64,000 nucleotides of DNA. Origin: Sphingopyxis sp. OAS728 (lineage in GTDB: Bacteria > Pseudomonadota > Alphaproteobacteria > Sphingomonadales > Sphingomonadaceae). The notes beneath the pieces are model-generated. The model was given only the letters and a program-made list of their open reading frames with translations. It was not told the DNA's origin and ran no database searches. The first letter of the stretch is position 1. The number at the start of each line of letters is the position of its first letter. The stretch lies in NCBI RefSeq assembly GCF_014873485.1, contig NZ_JADBDT010000001.1, positions 1,674,001 through 1,738,000 on the forward strand. Direction: 5' to 3'. This document shows positions 1 through 9,290 of the stretch, one piece after another. The position numbers and the translations under genes were made by a program.

Positions 1-692
1 ACACCGAGCGCGGCATCGCGTTCGAAACCGTCATCGCGGGCATCACCCGCGCGCTCGACGATGCGACGGCAAGCTACGGTATGACGTCGAAACTGATCAT
101 GTGCTTCCTCCGCCACCTCAGCGAAGCCGAGGCCGAGGCGACGCTCGACGAAGCCTTGCCTTACCTCGGTCGCATCGACGGCGTCGGCCTCGATTCGTCG
201 GAGGTCGGCCACCCGCCCGCGAAATTCGAACGCGTCTTCGCGCGCGCGCGCAGCCTTGGCCTCAAGATCGTCGCGCATGCCGGCGAGGAAGGGCCGCCTG
301 CCTATGTCCATGAGGCGCTCGACCTGCTCAAGGTCGACCGCATCGACCATGGTAATCGTAGCCTCGAAGACCCCGCGCTCGTCGCGCGCCTCGCGGCCGA
401 AGGCATGACGCTCACCGTCTGCCCGCTTTCGAACCTGAAGCTCTGCGTCGTAGGCGACATCGCCGACCATCCGCTCCGGACGATGCTCGACGGCGGGCTC
501 CGCGCGACAGTGAACAGCGACGATCCCAGCTATTTCGGCGGCTATGTGAACGCAAATTATCTGGCGGTCGCCGACGCGCTCGATCTGTCGAAGAGCGACC
601 TGCTCACGCTCGCACGCAACAGCTTTACGGGCTCGTTCCTGAGCGAAGCGGACAAGGCAAAATACCTCGCCGCGATCGACGCCTACGCCTGA
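1..692 (+). CDS. Adenine deaminase (adenosine deaminase superfamily), 5' end outside window
   Basis: This is the C-terminal part of an adenine aminohydrolase, which converts adenine to hypoxanthine in purine salvage. The frame is open from base 3, before the first ATG, so the gene starts upstream of the window. Visible family motifs are SSEVGHPP, the metal-site motif HAGEEG, IDHGNR, CPLSNLKL and the NSDDPSYFGGY block with its catalytic Asp pair. The DSSEVGHPP and SDDPxYFGGY signatures are those of bacterial adenine deaminases of the add-like type rather than classical adenosine deaminase. The next gene (mreB) converges on it with only 7 bases between the stops. The family call is firm. The adenine rather than adenosine specificity is inferred from motif resemblance. 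Confidence 0.88.
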   Translation, partial: TERGIAFETVIAGITRALDDATASYGMTSKLIMCFLRHLSEAEAEATLDEALPYLGRIDGVGLDSSEVGHPPAKFERVFARARSLGLKIVAHAGEEGPPAYVHEALDLLKVDRIDHGNRSLEDPALVARLAAEGMTLTVCPLSNLKLCVVGDIADHPLRTMLDGGLRATVNSDDPSYFGGYVNANYLAVADALDLSKSDLLTLARNSFTGSFLSEADKAKYLAAIDAYA

Positions 693-699
693 ACGCCGC

Positions 700-1812
<1,113 letters not shown>

Positions 1813-1919
1813 TCATATATCGCTGCGTCGAAGGGGGCATGACGTCAACCGCGGCCGCACCACTTGCTGCCAGAACGGTAGTTTCTCAGGCCCGGCCGAT
1901 CCGCCCGGCCCCGATTTTA

Positions 1920-2399
1920 TTAGTCGTGCGCGCCCGGCACAAGGAACTTCAGACCCTGCAATTTGATCACCTGCTCCCCCGCGCAAACGGGGGCGGTGAT
2001 CAACCGCATCCAACGGCGCTGCGCTGCGGCGGGCTGGATTTCGACATCGAGGGTAAAGCCGCGACGGTGCTTGATCGCATAGGCGCGCAATTTCTCCATC
2101 GCCGCGCGCGACCCTTCGCAATAGCGTGCGGCGGCGTCCTCACGCGTGATCGCCGCGTCGCGCGGGATGCCGAAAATGTCGTAAACCTCGCCCGACCAAC
2201 TTAACCGGTTGTTGTCGCGAAGGTCGCACTCCCACACGCCCGGCCGCATCTGCCCCAGCCGCGCCGATCCCACGATATGCGTGATATCCGGCACCGGATC
2301 GACCATGTCGCAGCTGTGGATTTGCCCCAGCTCGAAAAAACGGTCGCGCTCATAGAGCGGCCAGCTGTGATGCACGGGCAAGGGATAGGTCTGTTTCAA
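1920..2399 (-). CDS. PAS-fold protein of unknown role
   Basis: A 159-residue single-domain protein. The segment from about residue 48 (RLGQMRPGVWECDLRDNN) through VYDIFGIPRDAAITRED to the RRWMRLITAPV strand resembles a PAS/PAC sensory fold, with the usual WE(C/L)D, Y-x-I-F-G and final beta-sheet pattern. No output domain is attached, so it may sense a ligand or bind a partner. The only upstream start in this frame is TTG at 2399, which is not strongly supported by a ribosome site, so the true start could be internal. It is alone between mreB and an RNase H-like gene. PAS assignment is fairly sure; function is unknown. Confidence 0.65.
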   Translation of the reverse strand: MKQTYPLPVHHSWPLYERDRFFELGQIHSCDMVDPVPDITHIVGSARLGQMRPGVWECDLRDNNRLSWSGEVYDIFGIPRDAAITREDAAARYCEGSRAAMEKLRAYAIKHRRGFTLDVEIQPAAAQRRWMRLITAPVCAGEQVIKLQGLKFLVPGAHD

Positions 2400-2463
2400 C
2401 GCTCTGGTCTTCCCGTCGGATTGCCCTGACTAGAGACCGGCACTTAACAAGTAGTGATGAAAA

Positions 2464-2853
2464 TTAACAGTCTGCCGCCGCGCCCGCCAGCGCGATCCCC
2501 GCCAGATTCTGCGTCCGCTTGATATGCCGGATGCGCGGCATCGGCCCTTCGCCGACGAGGGCCTGGAAATTGGCGAAATGGCGCGCGCCTCCACCCCGAG
2601 CGCGCACATCGCCATTCGCCTGTGCCACGACCGCCGCCGCATCGCCGAGGAGGATAAAATCGGTCAGCTTCAGCTCCTGCGCAAGCCGCAGCGCCGCGAT
2701 CAGCGCCAGCCACTCGGCGTCCATGCTGCTGCCGATCCCCGCGTCACGGACGACCGTCGCAGCGCCTCCGGTCACAACGGCGGTTTCCATCTTCCCGGGA
2801 TTGGGCCGGCAGCCGCCGTCGAAGTATATTTTGATCCGGCGCGCCACCATCAT
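2464..2853 (-). CDS. RNase H-like (reverse-transcriptase-like) domain protein
   Basis: A 129-residue protein with an RNase H fold. Carboxylates sit at the expected places: Asp in IYFDGGCRPNPGK near the N-terminus, Glu in MDAEWLALIAAL, Asp in LLGDAAAVVAQ, and a terminal Asp in GAAAD. The N-terminal FDGGCRPNPG motif is characteristic of RNase HI and plant-type RNase H-like proteins. It is shorter than RnhA (about 150) and lacks the basic handle, so it could cleave RNA in hybrids or be a non-housekeeping relative. Two adjacent ATGs (2853 and 2850) follow an AGGGAG ribosome site. Confidence 0.75.
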   Translation of the reverse strand: MMVARRIKIYFDGGCRPNPGKMETAVVTGGAATVVRDAGIGSSMDAEWLALIAALRLAQELKLTDFILLGDAAAVVAQANGDVRARGGGARHFANFQALVGEGPMPRIRHIKRTQNLAGIALAGAAADC

Positions 2854-2867
2854 ACTCCCTTAGCGGG

Positions 2868-4967
2868 TCAGAACTTTCCGCGCACCGAAAAGGAAAAGAT
2901 CGGTCCGATCAGCCGGTCGCGTTCCTCGATGAAGCTGACGGGGCTTTCGCCGCGAACTCCGGTATAGGCTGTCCGGTCGCGCTTCGATCGCGCATTCGCG
3001 ATGTTGCGGACCGACGCGCGCACCGTCAGGCCCAGCACATCCTTGTGCTCGACAAAAACCGACGCCCAGACCGGCCCTTCCCAGACCTTGTCGACCTGGG
3101 TGCGGCGATAATTGGGCTGATAATGCGCATATTCGACATCGCCGCCCCACGCCCAGTCGCTGGCCGGGATATCGTGGCGCAGGCCCAGGCTGATCACCGT
3201 GTCAGTAAAGCCGTTCCACTGCCGCTTTTCGCCGGTGAACGGATCGCGCAGCGAACTTTTCTGCAACAGCATCCGGGGTTCGAGACGCATCCCCTTGATC
3301 CCGGCGGGATCGAGATTGATCGTCGCGGTCCAGTCGATCGCGCCCGCCTTCGCCTTTGCGATATTGCCCACCGCCTCGCCATTGGTGCTGATCGGGATCA
3401 CGTCGACGCGGTCTTCGACATCGCGATAGATCAGGATGACCTTGGTCGAGCCCCACGCGCCGAACTTCTTGTTGATCTCGGCCTCATAGGTCCAATCCTG
3501 CTGCGGCCTGAGGTCGTTATTGCTCTCATTCTGGTTGCCGTCGTTCAGGAAGGCCCGCGCGAGGAAATCGTAGAAGCTGAGCTGGAGCACGCGTCGCCGC
3601 AGCTTCACCGACACGTCGAAGTCGGGCGACGGCGTCCAAGCGAGCGAGATCGAGCCCTTGGGCCGGAAAAAGCTGCGCGTCAGCCCGTTCATCCCCGTCT
3701 GGGTGATCGTCGAATGTTCGGCGCCGGCGATGATCTGAAAATTCAGCTTGTCGGTCAGCTTGCGCCCGAAGCTGAGCAGGCCTTCGTAACGATCTTCGCT
3801 CACCCCGCCGGTGCCGCCCTCGAAGGGCTGGTCGATCCATTCCCCCGTTGGACCCAGCACCGCGATCGATGCGACATTGTCGAGCGTGTTGAACGCCGCC
3901 TCGCCCGACAATTGCCAGTCGCCCCCGAACATCTTCCACTGATATTCGCCGCGCCCGATCGTCTCGCCGATGTCGCCGGTTTGCGCAAAGCGGTCGCCGG
4001 TCGCGATGCCGCCCTCGGGAGTCGTGACGATCTCCTGACGGTAGGGCTCGTGGCTGAAGCGCCTGAGGCCGATCAGCTTCAGCTTTCCGGGGCCGAAGCC
4101 GAACTGATAATCGCCGCTGACCTCATAATTCCAGCTGTCGGCATTTTCATACACGGTACGGATACGGTCGGGCAGCCCCGGGCCGGTCCGCACGCCATCC
4201 TCATAATAGCGGTCATATTTGCGCTGATAATGACCGCCGAGATTGGCGACGGTGTCGCCTGCGGGATCCCAAGTAATCCGCCCCGACAGTTTCGGCGTGT
4301 CATAATGGGTGTTCCAGATGTCCTTGCGCCGCTCGATGACATTGCGCGCCCCGTCATAGATCAAAGTCGGGCCGCCCGCCCCGCTGCGGGCGGAATCGTC
4401 ATTGTTCAGCGCGACCTCATATTCGATCGCACCGGTGCGGCCGCGCACCGACACGTCGGCGCGGGTGAACAGCGGGTCGGTGTAGTGCGCGCGAAATTCG
4501 GGCTTCCATGAAAACTGCCCTGAAAAGGCATCGGCGCGATAGACGATATTGGCCACCTGCCCCGACAGGCCCGGAATATCGAGCGTCGCGCCGTCGACGA
4601 TCTCGATCCGCTCGACATTGCTCGCGGGGATGCGCGACAGCTGGGTGTACATGTCGTCGGCCTTGTTCGACGGCCGCTCGCCGTTGAACAGCACATTGCC
4701 CGTCGCCTGCCCCAGCCCGCGGAGATTCTCGTTATCGCGGATCTGGAAGCTCGGAACCTGGATCAGCATATCGTACGCGTTGTTGGGCGCGTAGCGTGCG
4801 AAGTCGGCGGCCGTATAGATCTGCCGCGCGGCGCTACTGATCCCGCCCGCCGGCACTTCGGTCGGTGCAGGCGGCGGCGTATCGCCGGTCGGCGCCGCCG
4901 TTTCCTGCGCCGACACAGGCGTCGAGAGCGCGGCCGCGACCGCAGTCAGGCTGATCCATCGCTTCAC
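2868..4967 (-). CDS. TonB-dependent outer membrane receptor
   Basis: A 699-residue outer membrane receptor for TonB-energised uptake; substrate unknown. A signal peptide (MKRWISLTAVAAALSTPVSA) is followed by a plug domain (about residues 50-170, with NVLFNGERP and the VERIEIVDG strand) and a long barrel ending in Phe, as needed for BAM insertion. It starts with GTG in a GTGA overlap with the stop of the upstream gene, so translation is probably coupled. It is the last gene of the BlaI/M56/repeat-protein operon, which suggests that the repressor-protease pair controls receptor production. No siderophore biosynthesis gene lies nearby. Confidence 0.9.
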   Translation of the reverse strand: MKRWISLTAVAAALSTPVSAQETAAPTGDTPPPAPTEVPAGGISSAARQIYTAADFARYAPNNAYDMLIQVPSFQIRDNENLRGLGQATGNVLFNGERPSNKADDMYTQLSRIPASNVERIEIVDGATLDIPGLSGQVANIVYRADAFSGQFSWKPEFRAHYTDPLFTRADVSVRGRTGAIEYEVALNNDDSARSGAGGPTLIYDGARNVIERRKDIWNTHYDTPKLSGRITWDPAGDTVANLGGHYQRKYDRYYEDGVRTGPGLPDRIRTVYENADSWNYEVSGDYQFGFGPGKLKLIGLRRFSHEPYRQEIVTTPEGGIATGDRFAQTGDIGETIGRGEYQWKMFGGDWQLSGEAAFNTLDNVASIAVLGPTGEWIDQPFEGGTGGVSEDRYEGLLSFGRKLTDKLNFQIIAGAEHSTITQTGMNGLTRSFFRPKGSISLAWTPSPDFDVSVKLRRRVLQLSFYDFLARAFLNDGNQNESNNDLRPQQDWTYEAEINKKFGAWGSTKVILIYRDVEDRVDVIPISTNGEAVGNIAKAKAGAIDWTATINLDPAGIKGMRLEPRMLLQKSSLRDPFTGEKRQWNGFTDTVISLGLRHDIPASDWAWGGDVEYAHYQPNYRRTQVDKVWEGPVWASVFVEHKDVLGLTVRASVRNIANARSKRDRTAYTGVRGESPVSFIEERDRLIGPIFSFSVRGKF

Positions 4968-5710
4968 TTGGAAATTCCCCCCGCCGCACGATTCATCGCC
5001 TGCGCATATTCGCCCGTCACGCCCATCGCCTTCATGCCGACGACGTCGTCAGCGCTCAGCTTCCGGTATCCCGCCGCAGCAAGCCCGCGCACATAGGCGC
5101 CGTCGACGCCAAGCGCCTTGCACGCGATCGCATCCTCGACGTCGGTCAGCACCAGCGCCTCCGATTTCAGGTCACGCACATATTCGGGCCGCACATCGAG
5201 CGCGGCCGCCGCGATCAGATCGTCGGCATCCTTCGGTCGCACACCCTCGTTCGCCAGCCCGTCGGCCAGCTCGATCGTCGCATCGACCATCAGCATCGCC
5301 AGCAGGGTCGAGCGCCGGTCGGGCGCGAGCCCACGCGCGCTCAATTCGCGTTCGAACGCGGGATCGGAGGTGAAGCGGCACTCTCCCCTGCCCTCGAATG
5401 CGCGGGTCAGTGTACCGGTGCACGACAGCGTCCCCGCGCCATGCGTCACTGTAAAGCTCACCGGCCCGGGCGTCTTCCGGCCCAGTGCGGCTTCGGCTGT
5501 GGCGAAATAGGGACGCGAGCCGTCAAACGACTGATCGCTGCTCGATCTTTTGTGCTGGATGCGGACGCGCGGCGCCCCCTTCTTTCCGTTCGCGGGCTCT
5601 GCGACCCAGCTGACGTCGCTCAGCACAAGCGGGTCGGCTGCGGCGGTCGGCGCCGAACAGGCGAGGACGGACAGCAGCGCGGCGCCGCCGGCAAGTAACA
5701 GGGCTTTCAT
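4964..5710 (-). CDS. Exported protein with three MGVxxEYV-type helical repeats
   Basis: A 248-residue protein. The start at 5710 is chosen because a strong GGAGGAG ribosome site precedes it and it begins directly with a signal sequence (MKALLLAGGAALLSVLACS). The VLAC could be a lipobox, which would make it a lipoprotein. The middle has one Cys pair (LSCTG...GECRF). The C-terminal 90 residues carry three repeats of about 28 residues with the pattern DDLI-x-KALGV-x-EYV-x2-L. The same repeat forms the C-terminus of the adjacent M56 protease, so the two proteins probably interact or share a partner. It overlaps the TonB receptor by GTGA. Function is unknown. Confidence 0.75.
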   Translation of the reverse strand: MKALLLAGGAALLSVLACSAPTAAADPLVLSDVSWVAEPANGKKGAPRVRIQHKRSSSDQSFDGSRPYFATAEAALGRKTPGPVSFTVTHGAGTLSCTGTLTRAFEGRGECRFTSDPAFERELSARGLAPDRRSTLLAMLMVDATIELADGLANEGVRPKDADDLIAAAALDVRPEYVRDLKSEALVLTDVEDAIACKALGVDGAYVRGLAAAGYRKLSADDVVGMKAMGVTGEYAQAMNRAAGGISK

Positions 5711-5823
5711 TTGGTGCACTCCTCCCTCCGTGCGCCGGGCGAGCGTCATCGCTCGCCGCCGCAGCGGCAATTTTGAATCAGGTTTCGATTAATCGTCGGT
5801 CGCTGCGGACGAATGTCCGGGCG

Positions 5824-7551
5824 TCAGTCGCGGACGGGCGGCTCGGGCGGTTCCGGCATGGCTGGGAATTCGACCCGCGCAGTGCGGCCGTCGGCACGGC
5901 GCGCTTCGATCACGCCGCGTTCCATATCGACGACGGCGACATTTCCGTCACGGACAGCCCTCGTCACGGGTCGCGGAGCCGCCGCGGGACGAGGCTTCAC
6001 GGGGCGGAACCCACGCGTCGCGCGCAGTTCGATCGCATCGTCGGCATCGCGCATTTTCACCCCCGACTTCTGCATATCGGTGACGAAATCGCAGTCGACG
6101 CCCATCGCCTTCAGCGCGACCAGATCGTCGACCCCGATGTCGGGGAAATGCGACTTCATATCGCGGGCAAAGGCTGCGTTGACCCCGACATGCCGCGCGC
6201 CGACCAGATCGTCGAAATCGGCGTTGGGGATGATGGCGCGCATCTGCGCGATATAGGCCGGATCGATCCCGCTCGCCTTCGCCGAAATAATATCGTCGGC
6301 GTCCAGCGATCCGCCATGCTGGCGCATCTCGGCGACATATTCGGGGGTCACGCCGACCGCGCGCATGCTGACCAGTTGCTCGGCGCTCAGCGTCTTCGAT
6401 GTTGCTGCGGCGGTGGCGGCGTCATCGGTCGCAACCGCCTTTGCGGCTGCAGCGGACCGCGAGGTGACGGTCGTTGCCTCCCTCGTCGTCGAGGCGACAG
6501 CGGAGCGGACGTCCGCCGTCGCCGCGGGCTTGGCCGTCGCCGAGAAGGCGGCGAGCGGCACGGTGACCCCCGCGAGCACCACCAGGCTCATCAGCATCCA
6601 GCTCGCGCTCGCCGGGCCGCGCTTCAGGCTGCCGTCGAGGACGCGCGTGATGCGGCGCTTCAAACTGTCCTTGCCGGGCGCAACGCCATGCGCGGCGAGC
6701 AGCGCGCCCTGATTGTCGTGCCGGGCCGCGCCGACCAGCAGCGTTGCATAATCGGGGCCGTTGATGTCGGCCATCAGCACCGCATCGTCGGCGGCTTCCT
6801 CGCGCAATTGATGGCTTTCGCGCGCCAACATCCACACGAGCGGGTTGAACCAAAACACCGCGCAGGCGACGCGCGCGCCGAGCAGTTTCGCCCAGTCGAG
6901 ACGCGCGACATGCGCTAGTTCGTGCGCGATGATCGCCTCGGCCTCACCCGCCGCGGCAACCGCCTTCGGGCTCAGCACGATCGTCGGGCGCAGCACGCCC
7001 CAGCTGATCGGCGAGCGCAATTCGTTGCTGACCAGCAGCGCGGTGCCATGCTTGAACCCCATGCGCCGCTGCGCTTCGGCGAGCGCCGACAGCCATGACC
7101 GTTCGACCAAAATCTCCGCGCGCCCGCGCATCGCGAACAGCCGCACCACCGCGAGCGCCATCACTCCAGATAATAGCAGGAGGGGGACAAGATAGAGAAA
7201 GGGAGCAAGGTCGCTCCACGAAAAGACGATCGGCGTCGACCCGGCACCATCGACCACGACAGGGACTGACGTCGCGGCGGGTGCCGGATCGATCACCGAT
7301 CCCCCCGTTGTTGCCGTTTGCACGATCGGCACGGCGGGTTCGAAAGACCATGCCGCGGGCAGCGGCGCCCATTGCGGCAGCAGCAATATGGCGGCCGGCA
7401 GCGCGAGCAGCGCCATCAGGCCCGCATGCGCGATCATCGACCGCTCACCTGCCGAGCGCCAGCGCGCGAGGCGCAGCAGCACCAGCGTCAGCCCGGCGAC
7501 AATGACGGATTTCCAGGCAAGGCCCAGCAACATCGCGGTGGTCAGCATCAC
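5824..7551 (-). CDS. BlaR1/MecR1-like M56 family membrane metalloprotease with C-terminal repeats
   Basis: A 575-residue integral membrane protease of the BlaR1 type. Helices occupy about residues 5-60 and 113-140. The zinc site HELAH is at residues 210-214, with FWFNPLVWMLARESHQLREEAADD downstream as in BlaR1/HtpX-like M56 enzymes. Another hydrophobic segment lies near 318-338. Instead of a penicillin-binding sensor, residues about 388-510 hold at least four 27-residue repeats (pattern DDLV-x-KAMGV-x-EYV-x2-MR), which is probably the sensory or partner-binding part on the periplasmic side. The first codon GTG (7551) forms a GTGA overlap with blaI; an ATG at 7548 is the alternative. By analogy, signal sensing would lead to cleavage of the BlaI-type repressor. 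Confidence 0.87.
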   Translation of the reverse strand: MMLTTAMLLGLAWKSVIVAGLTLVLLRLARWRSAGERSMIAHAGLMALLALPAAILLLPQWAPLPAAWSFEPAVPIVQTATTGGSVIDPAPAATSVPVVVDGAGSTPIVFSWSDLAPFLYLVPLLLLSGVMALAVVRLFAMRGRAEILVERSWLSALAEAQRRMGFKHGTALLVSNELRSPISWGVLRPTIVLSPKAVAAAGEAEAIIAHELAHVARLDWAKLLGARVACAVFWFNPLVWMLARESHQLREEAADDAVLMADINGPDYATLLVGAARHDNQGALLAAHGVAPGKDSLKRRITRVLDGSLKRGPASASWMLMSLVVLAGVTVPLAAFSATAKPAATADVRSAVASTTREATTVTSRSAAAAKAVATDDAATAAATSKTLSAEQLVSMRAVGVTPEYVAEMRQHGGSLDADDIISAKASGIDPAYIAQMRAIIPNADFDDLVGARHVGVNAAFARDMKSHFPDIGVDDLVALKAMGVDCDFVTDMQKSGVKMRDADDAIELRATRGFRPVKPRPAAAPRPVTRAVRDGNVAVVDMERGVIEARRADGRTARVEFPAMPEPPEPPVRD

Positions 7552-7922
7552 CCTCTCCCTTCGCGCGCTTTGGCGATCATCTGTTCGAGTTCGTCGAGTT
7601 CCGAATTGCTCATTTCGTCCTGCATGCCGAGCAGCGCCGCGGCGGCGCTCGTTGCCGATCCGTTGAAGAAGACGCGCACGACCTGGCTCAGCGCCGACTT
7701 GCGCGCGGTCTTGTCCGACACGCTCGGCGCATAGACGAAACCGCGGTCGGACTGTTCGCGTGCGACAAAGCCCTTTGTCTCGAGGCGCTTCAACATCGCG
7801 CGGATCGCCGAACCCGAAAGTTCGTCGGCCAAGGCTTCACCGATCTCGATGACGGTCGACGCACCGCGCTCGTAAAGGATATCGACGATTTCGCGTTCCC
7901 GCGGCGGCAAACTGGACAACAT
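7548..7922 (-). CDS. BlaI/MecI/CopY-family transcriptional repressor
   Basis: A winged-helix repressor of about 124 residues (MLSSLPPRERE...). It contains the family pattern REREIVDILYERGASTVIEIGEALAD, followed by a wing and a C-terminal dimerisation helix. ATG at 7922 is preferred because GAGG lies 8 bases upstream; an in-frame GTG at 7931 is possible. Two perfect dyads just upstream (7939-7968) have the TACA/TGTA core typical of BlaI operators, so the repressor probably controls its own operon and perhaps the divergent VWA gene. It overlaps the M56 protease gene, its presumed inactivator. Confidence 0.9.
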   Translation of the reverse strand: MLSSLPPREREIVDILYERGASTVIEIGEALADELSGSAIRAMLKRLETKGFVAREQSDRGFVYAPSVSDKTARKSALSQVVRVFFNGSATSAAAALLGMQDEMSNSELDELEQMIAKAREGRG

Positions 7923-7934
7923 GCGACTCACCTC

Positions 7935-7972
7935 ATGCGCTACATTTGTAGCGTGCTACATTTGTAGCGCAT
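7935..7972. promoter_or_regulatory. Tandem BlaI-type operator (two identical dyads)
   Basis: Two identical 14-bp dyads, GCTACATTTGTAGC, lie at 7939-7952 and 7955-7968, 16 bp apart start to start. The outer flanks (ATGC... / ...GCAT) make the whole block nearly palindromic too. The half-sites contain the TACA/TGTA core of BlaI/MecI operators. The block lies between the divergently transcribed blaI-like gene and the VWA gene, immediately upstream of the blaI start. Repeats and positions are read directly; binding by the adjacent repressor is inferred. Confidence 0.8.
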
Positions 7973-8080
7973 ACTTGGCAAGGGGTTTTATTCCGATAAT
8001 ACACAAGGCCGGATCAGGATGCCGCTTTCCGTGAACGTAAAGTGATTGCGCCGACCGCCCGAACGCGATACCCCTGCCCC

Positions 8081-9259
8081 ATGTTTTTCGGCTTTCTCGA
8101 CGAGCTTCGCGCCGCGGGCATTCCCGCCAGCCTGAAAGAGCATCTGATGCTGCTGGAGGCGCTCGACCGCGAGGTGATCGATCGCAGCCCCGAGCAATTC
8201 TATTATCTGTCGCGCGCGATTTACGTGAAGGACGAGGGCCTGCTCGACCGCTTCGACCAGGTGTTCAACAAGGTCTTCAAGGGCATCATCTCCGACTATG
8301 GCCAGAACCCGGTCGATGTTCCCGCCGATTGGCTGAAGGCGGTCGCCGAGAAATTCCTGACGCCCGAGGAAATGGCCGCGATCGAATCGCTCGGCGACTG
8401 GGACAAGATCATGGAGACGCTGAAGGAGCGGCTCGAGGAACAGCAGAAGCGCCACGAGGGCGGCAGCAAGTGGATCGGCACCGGCGGCACCAGTCCCTTC
8501 GGCAATTCGGGCTATAATCCCGAGGGCGTGCGGATCGGCGGCGAGAGCAAGCACAAGCGCGCGCTGAAAGTCTGGGAAAAGCGCGAGTTCCAGAACCTCG
8601 ACAACACCAAGGAACTCGGTACCCGCAACATCAAGATCGCGCTGCGCCGCCTGCGCAAGTTCGCGCGCGAAGGCGCGGCGGACGAACTCGACATTCCGGG
8701 CACGATCGACGGCACCGCGCGGCAGGGCTGGCTCGACATCAAGATGCGCCCCGAACGGCGCAATGCGGTCAAATTGTTGCTGTTCCTCGACGTCGGCGGA
8801 TCGATGGACCCGTTCATCAAGCTCTGCGAGGAATTGTTCAGCGCCGCGACGACCGAGTTCAAGAATCTCGAATTCTTCTATTTTCACAATTGCCCGTACG
8901 AAGGCGTGTGGAAGGACAACAAGCGCCGCTGGTCCGAACGCCACCAGATGTGGGATATCCTCCACAAATATGGCCATGACTATAAGGTGATCTTCGTGGG
9001 CGACGCATCGATGTCGGCCTATGAAATCACCCATCCGGGCGGCAGCGTCGAACATTTCAACGAGGAATCGGGCGCGGTGTGGCTTCAGCGCATCACCCAC
9101 GTCTATCCCGCCGCGGTGTGGCTCAATCCGGTGCCCGAGGCGCATTGGGGCTACACCCAGTCGGTGAAGCTGATCAAACAGCTGATGAACGACCGCATGT
9201 ATCCGCTGACCCTCGCCGGACTGGACGATGCGATGCGCGAGCTGACGCGAAAGCATTGA
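8081..9259 (+). CDS. VWA domain protein of the CoxE-like family
   Basis: A 392-residue cytosolic protein. ATG at 8081 (MFFGFLDELRAAG) is the natural family start; the frame extends slightly upstream but without good start context. The C-terminal half is a von Willebrand A domain with the MIDAS-like motif LLLFLDVGGSMDP, a second block IFVGDASMSAYEI, and the helical DELR/EHL N-terminus of CoxE-like proteins. The first Ser of DxSxS is Gly here, as is usual in this family. Such proteins typically work with a MoxR AAA+ ATPase in metallo-enzyme maturation, but no MoxR gene is adjacent. It is divergent from blaI and shares its operator region. Confidence 0.82.
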   Translation: MFFGFLDELRAAGIPASLKEHLMLLEALDREVIDRSPEQFYYLSRAIYVKDEGLLDRFDQVFNKVFKGIISDYGQNPVDVPADWLKAVAEKFLTPEEMAAIESLGDWDKIMETLKERLEEQQKRHEGGSKWIGTGGTSPFGNSGYNPEGVRIGGESKHKRALKVWEKREFQNLDNTKELGTRNIKIALRRLRKFAREGAADELDIPGTIDGTARQGWLDIKMRPERRNAVKLLLFLDVGGSMDPFIKLCEELFSAATTEFKNLEFFYFHNCPYEGVWKDNKRRWSERHQMWDILHKYGHDYKVIFVGDASMSAYEITHPGGSVEHFNEESGAVWLQRITHVYPAAVWLNPVPEAHWGYTQSVKLIKQLMNDRMYPLTLAGLDDAMRELTRKH

Positions 9260-9290
9260 CGCGGCGTGGGCGGGCGCTAGGGGCGCGAAG

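Noticed and set aside
3045..4511. Long plus-strand open frame opposite the TonB receptor
   Set aside because: Antisense shadow of a GC-rich gene; the receptor on the minus strand has signal peptide, plug and barrel.
5824..7551. Beta-lactam resistance regulator (true BlaR1)
   Set aside because: No penicillin-binding sensor domain is present and no beta-lactamase lies nearby; the C-terminus is a helical repeat region instead.
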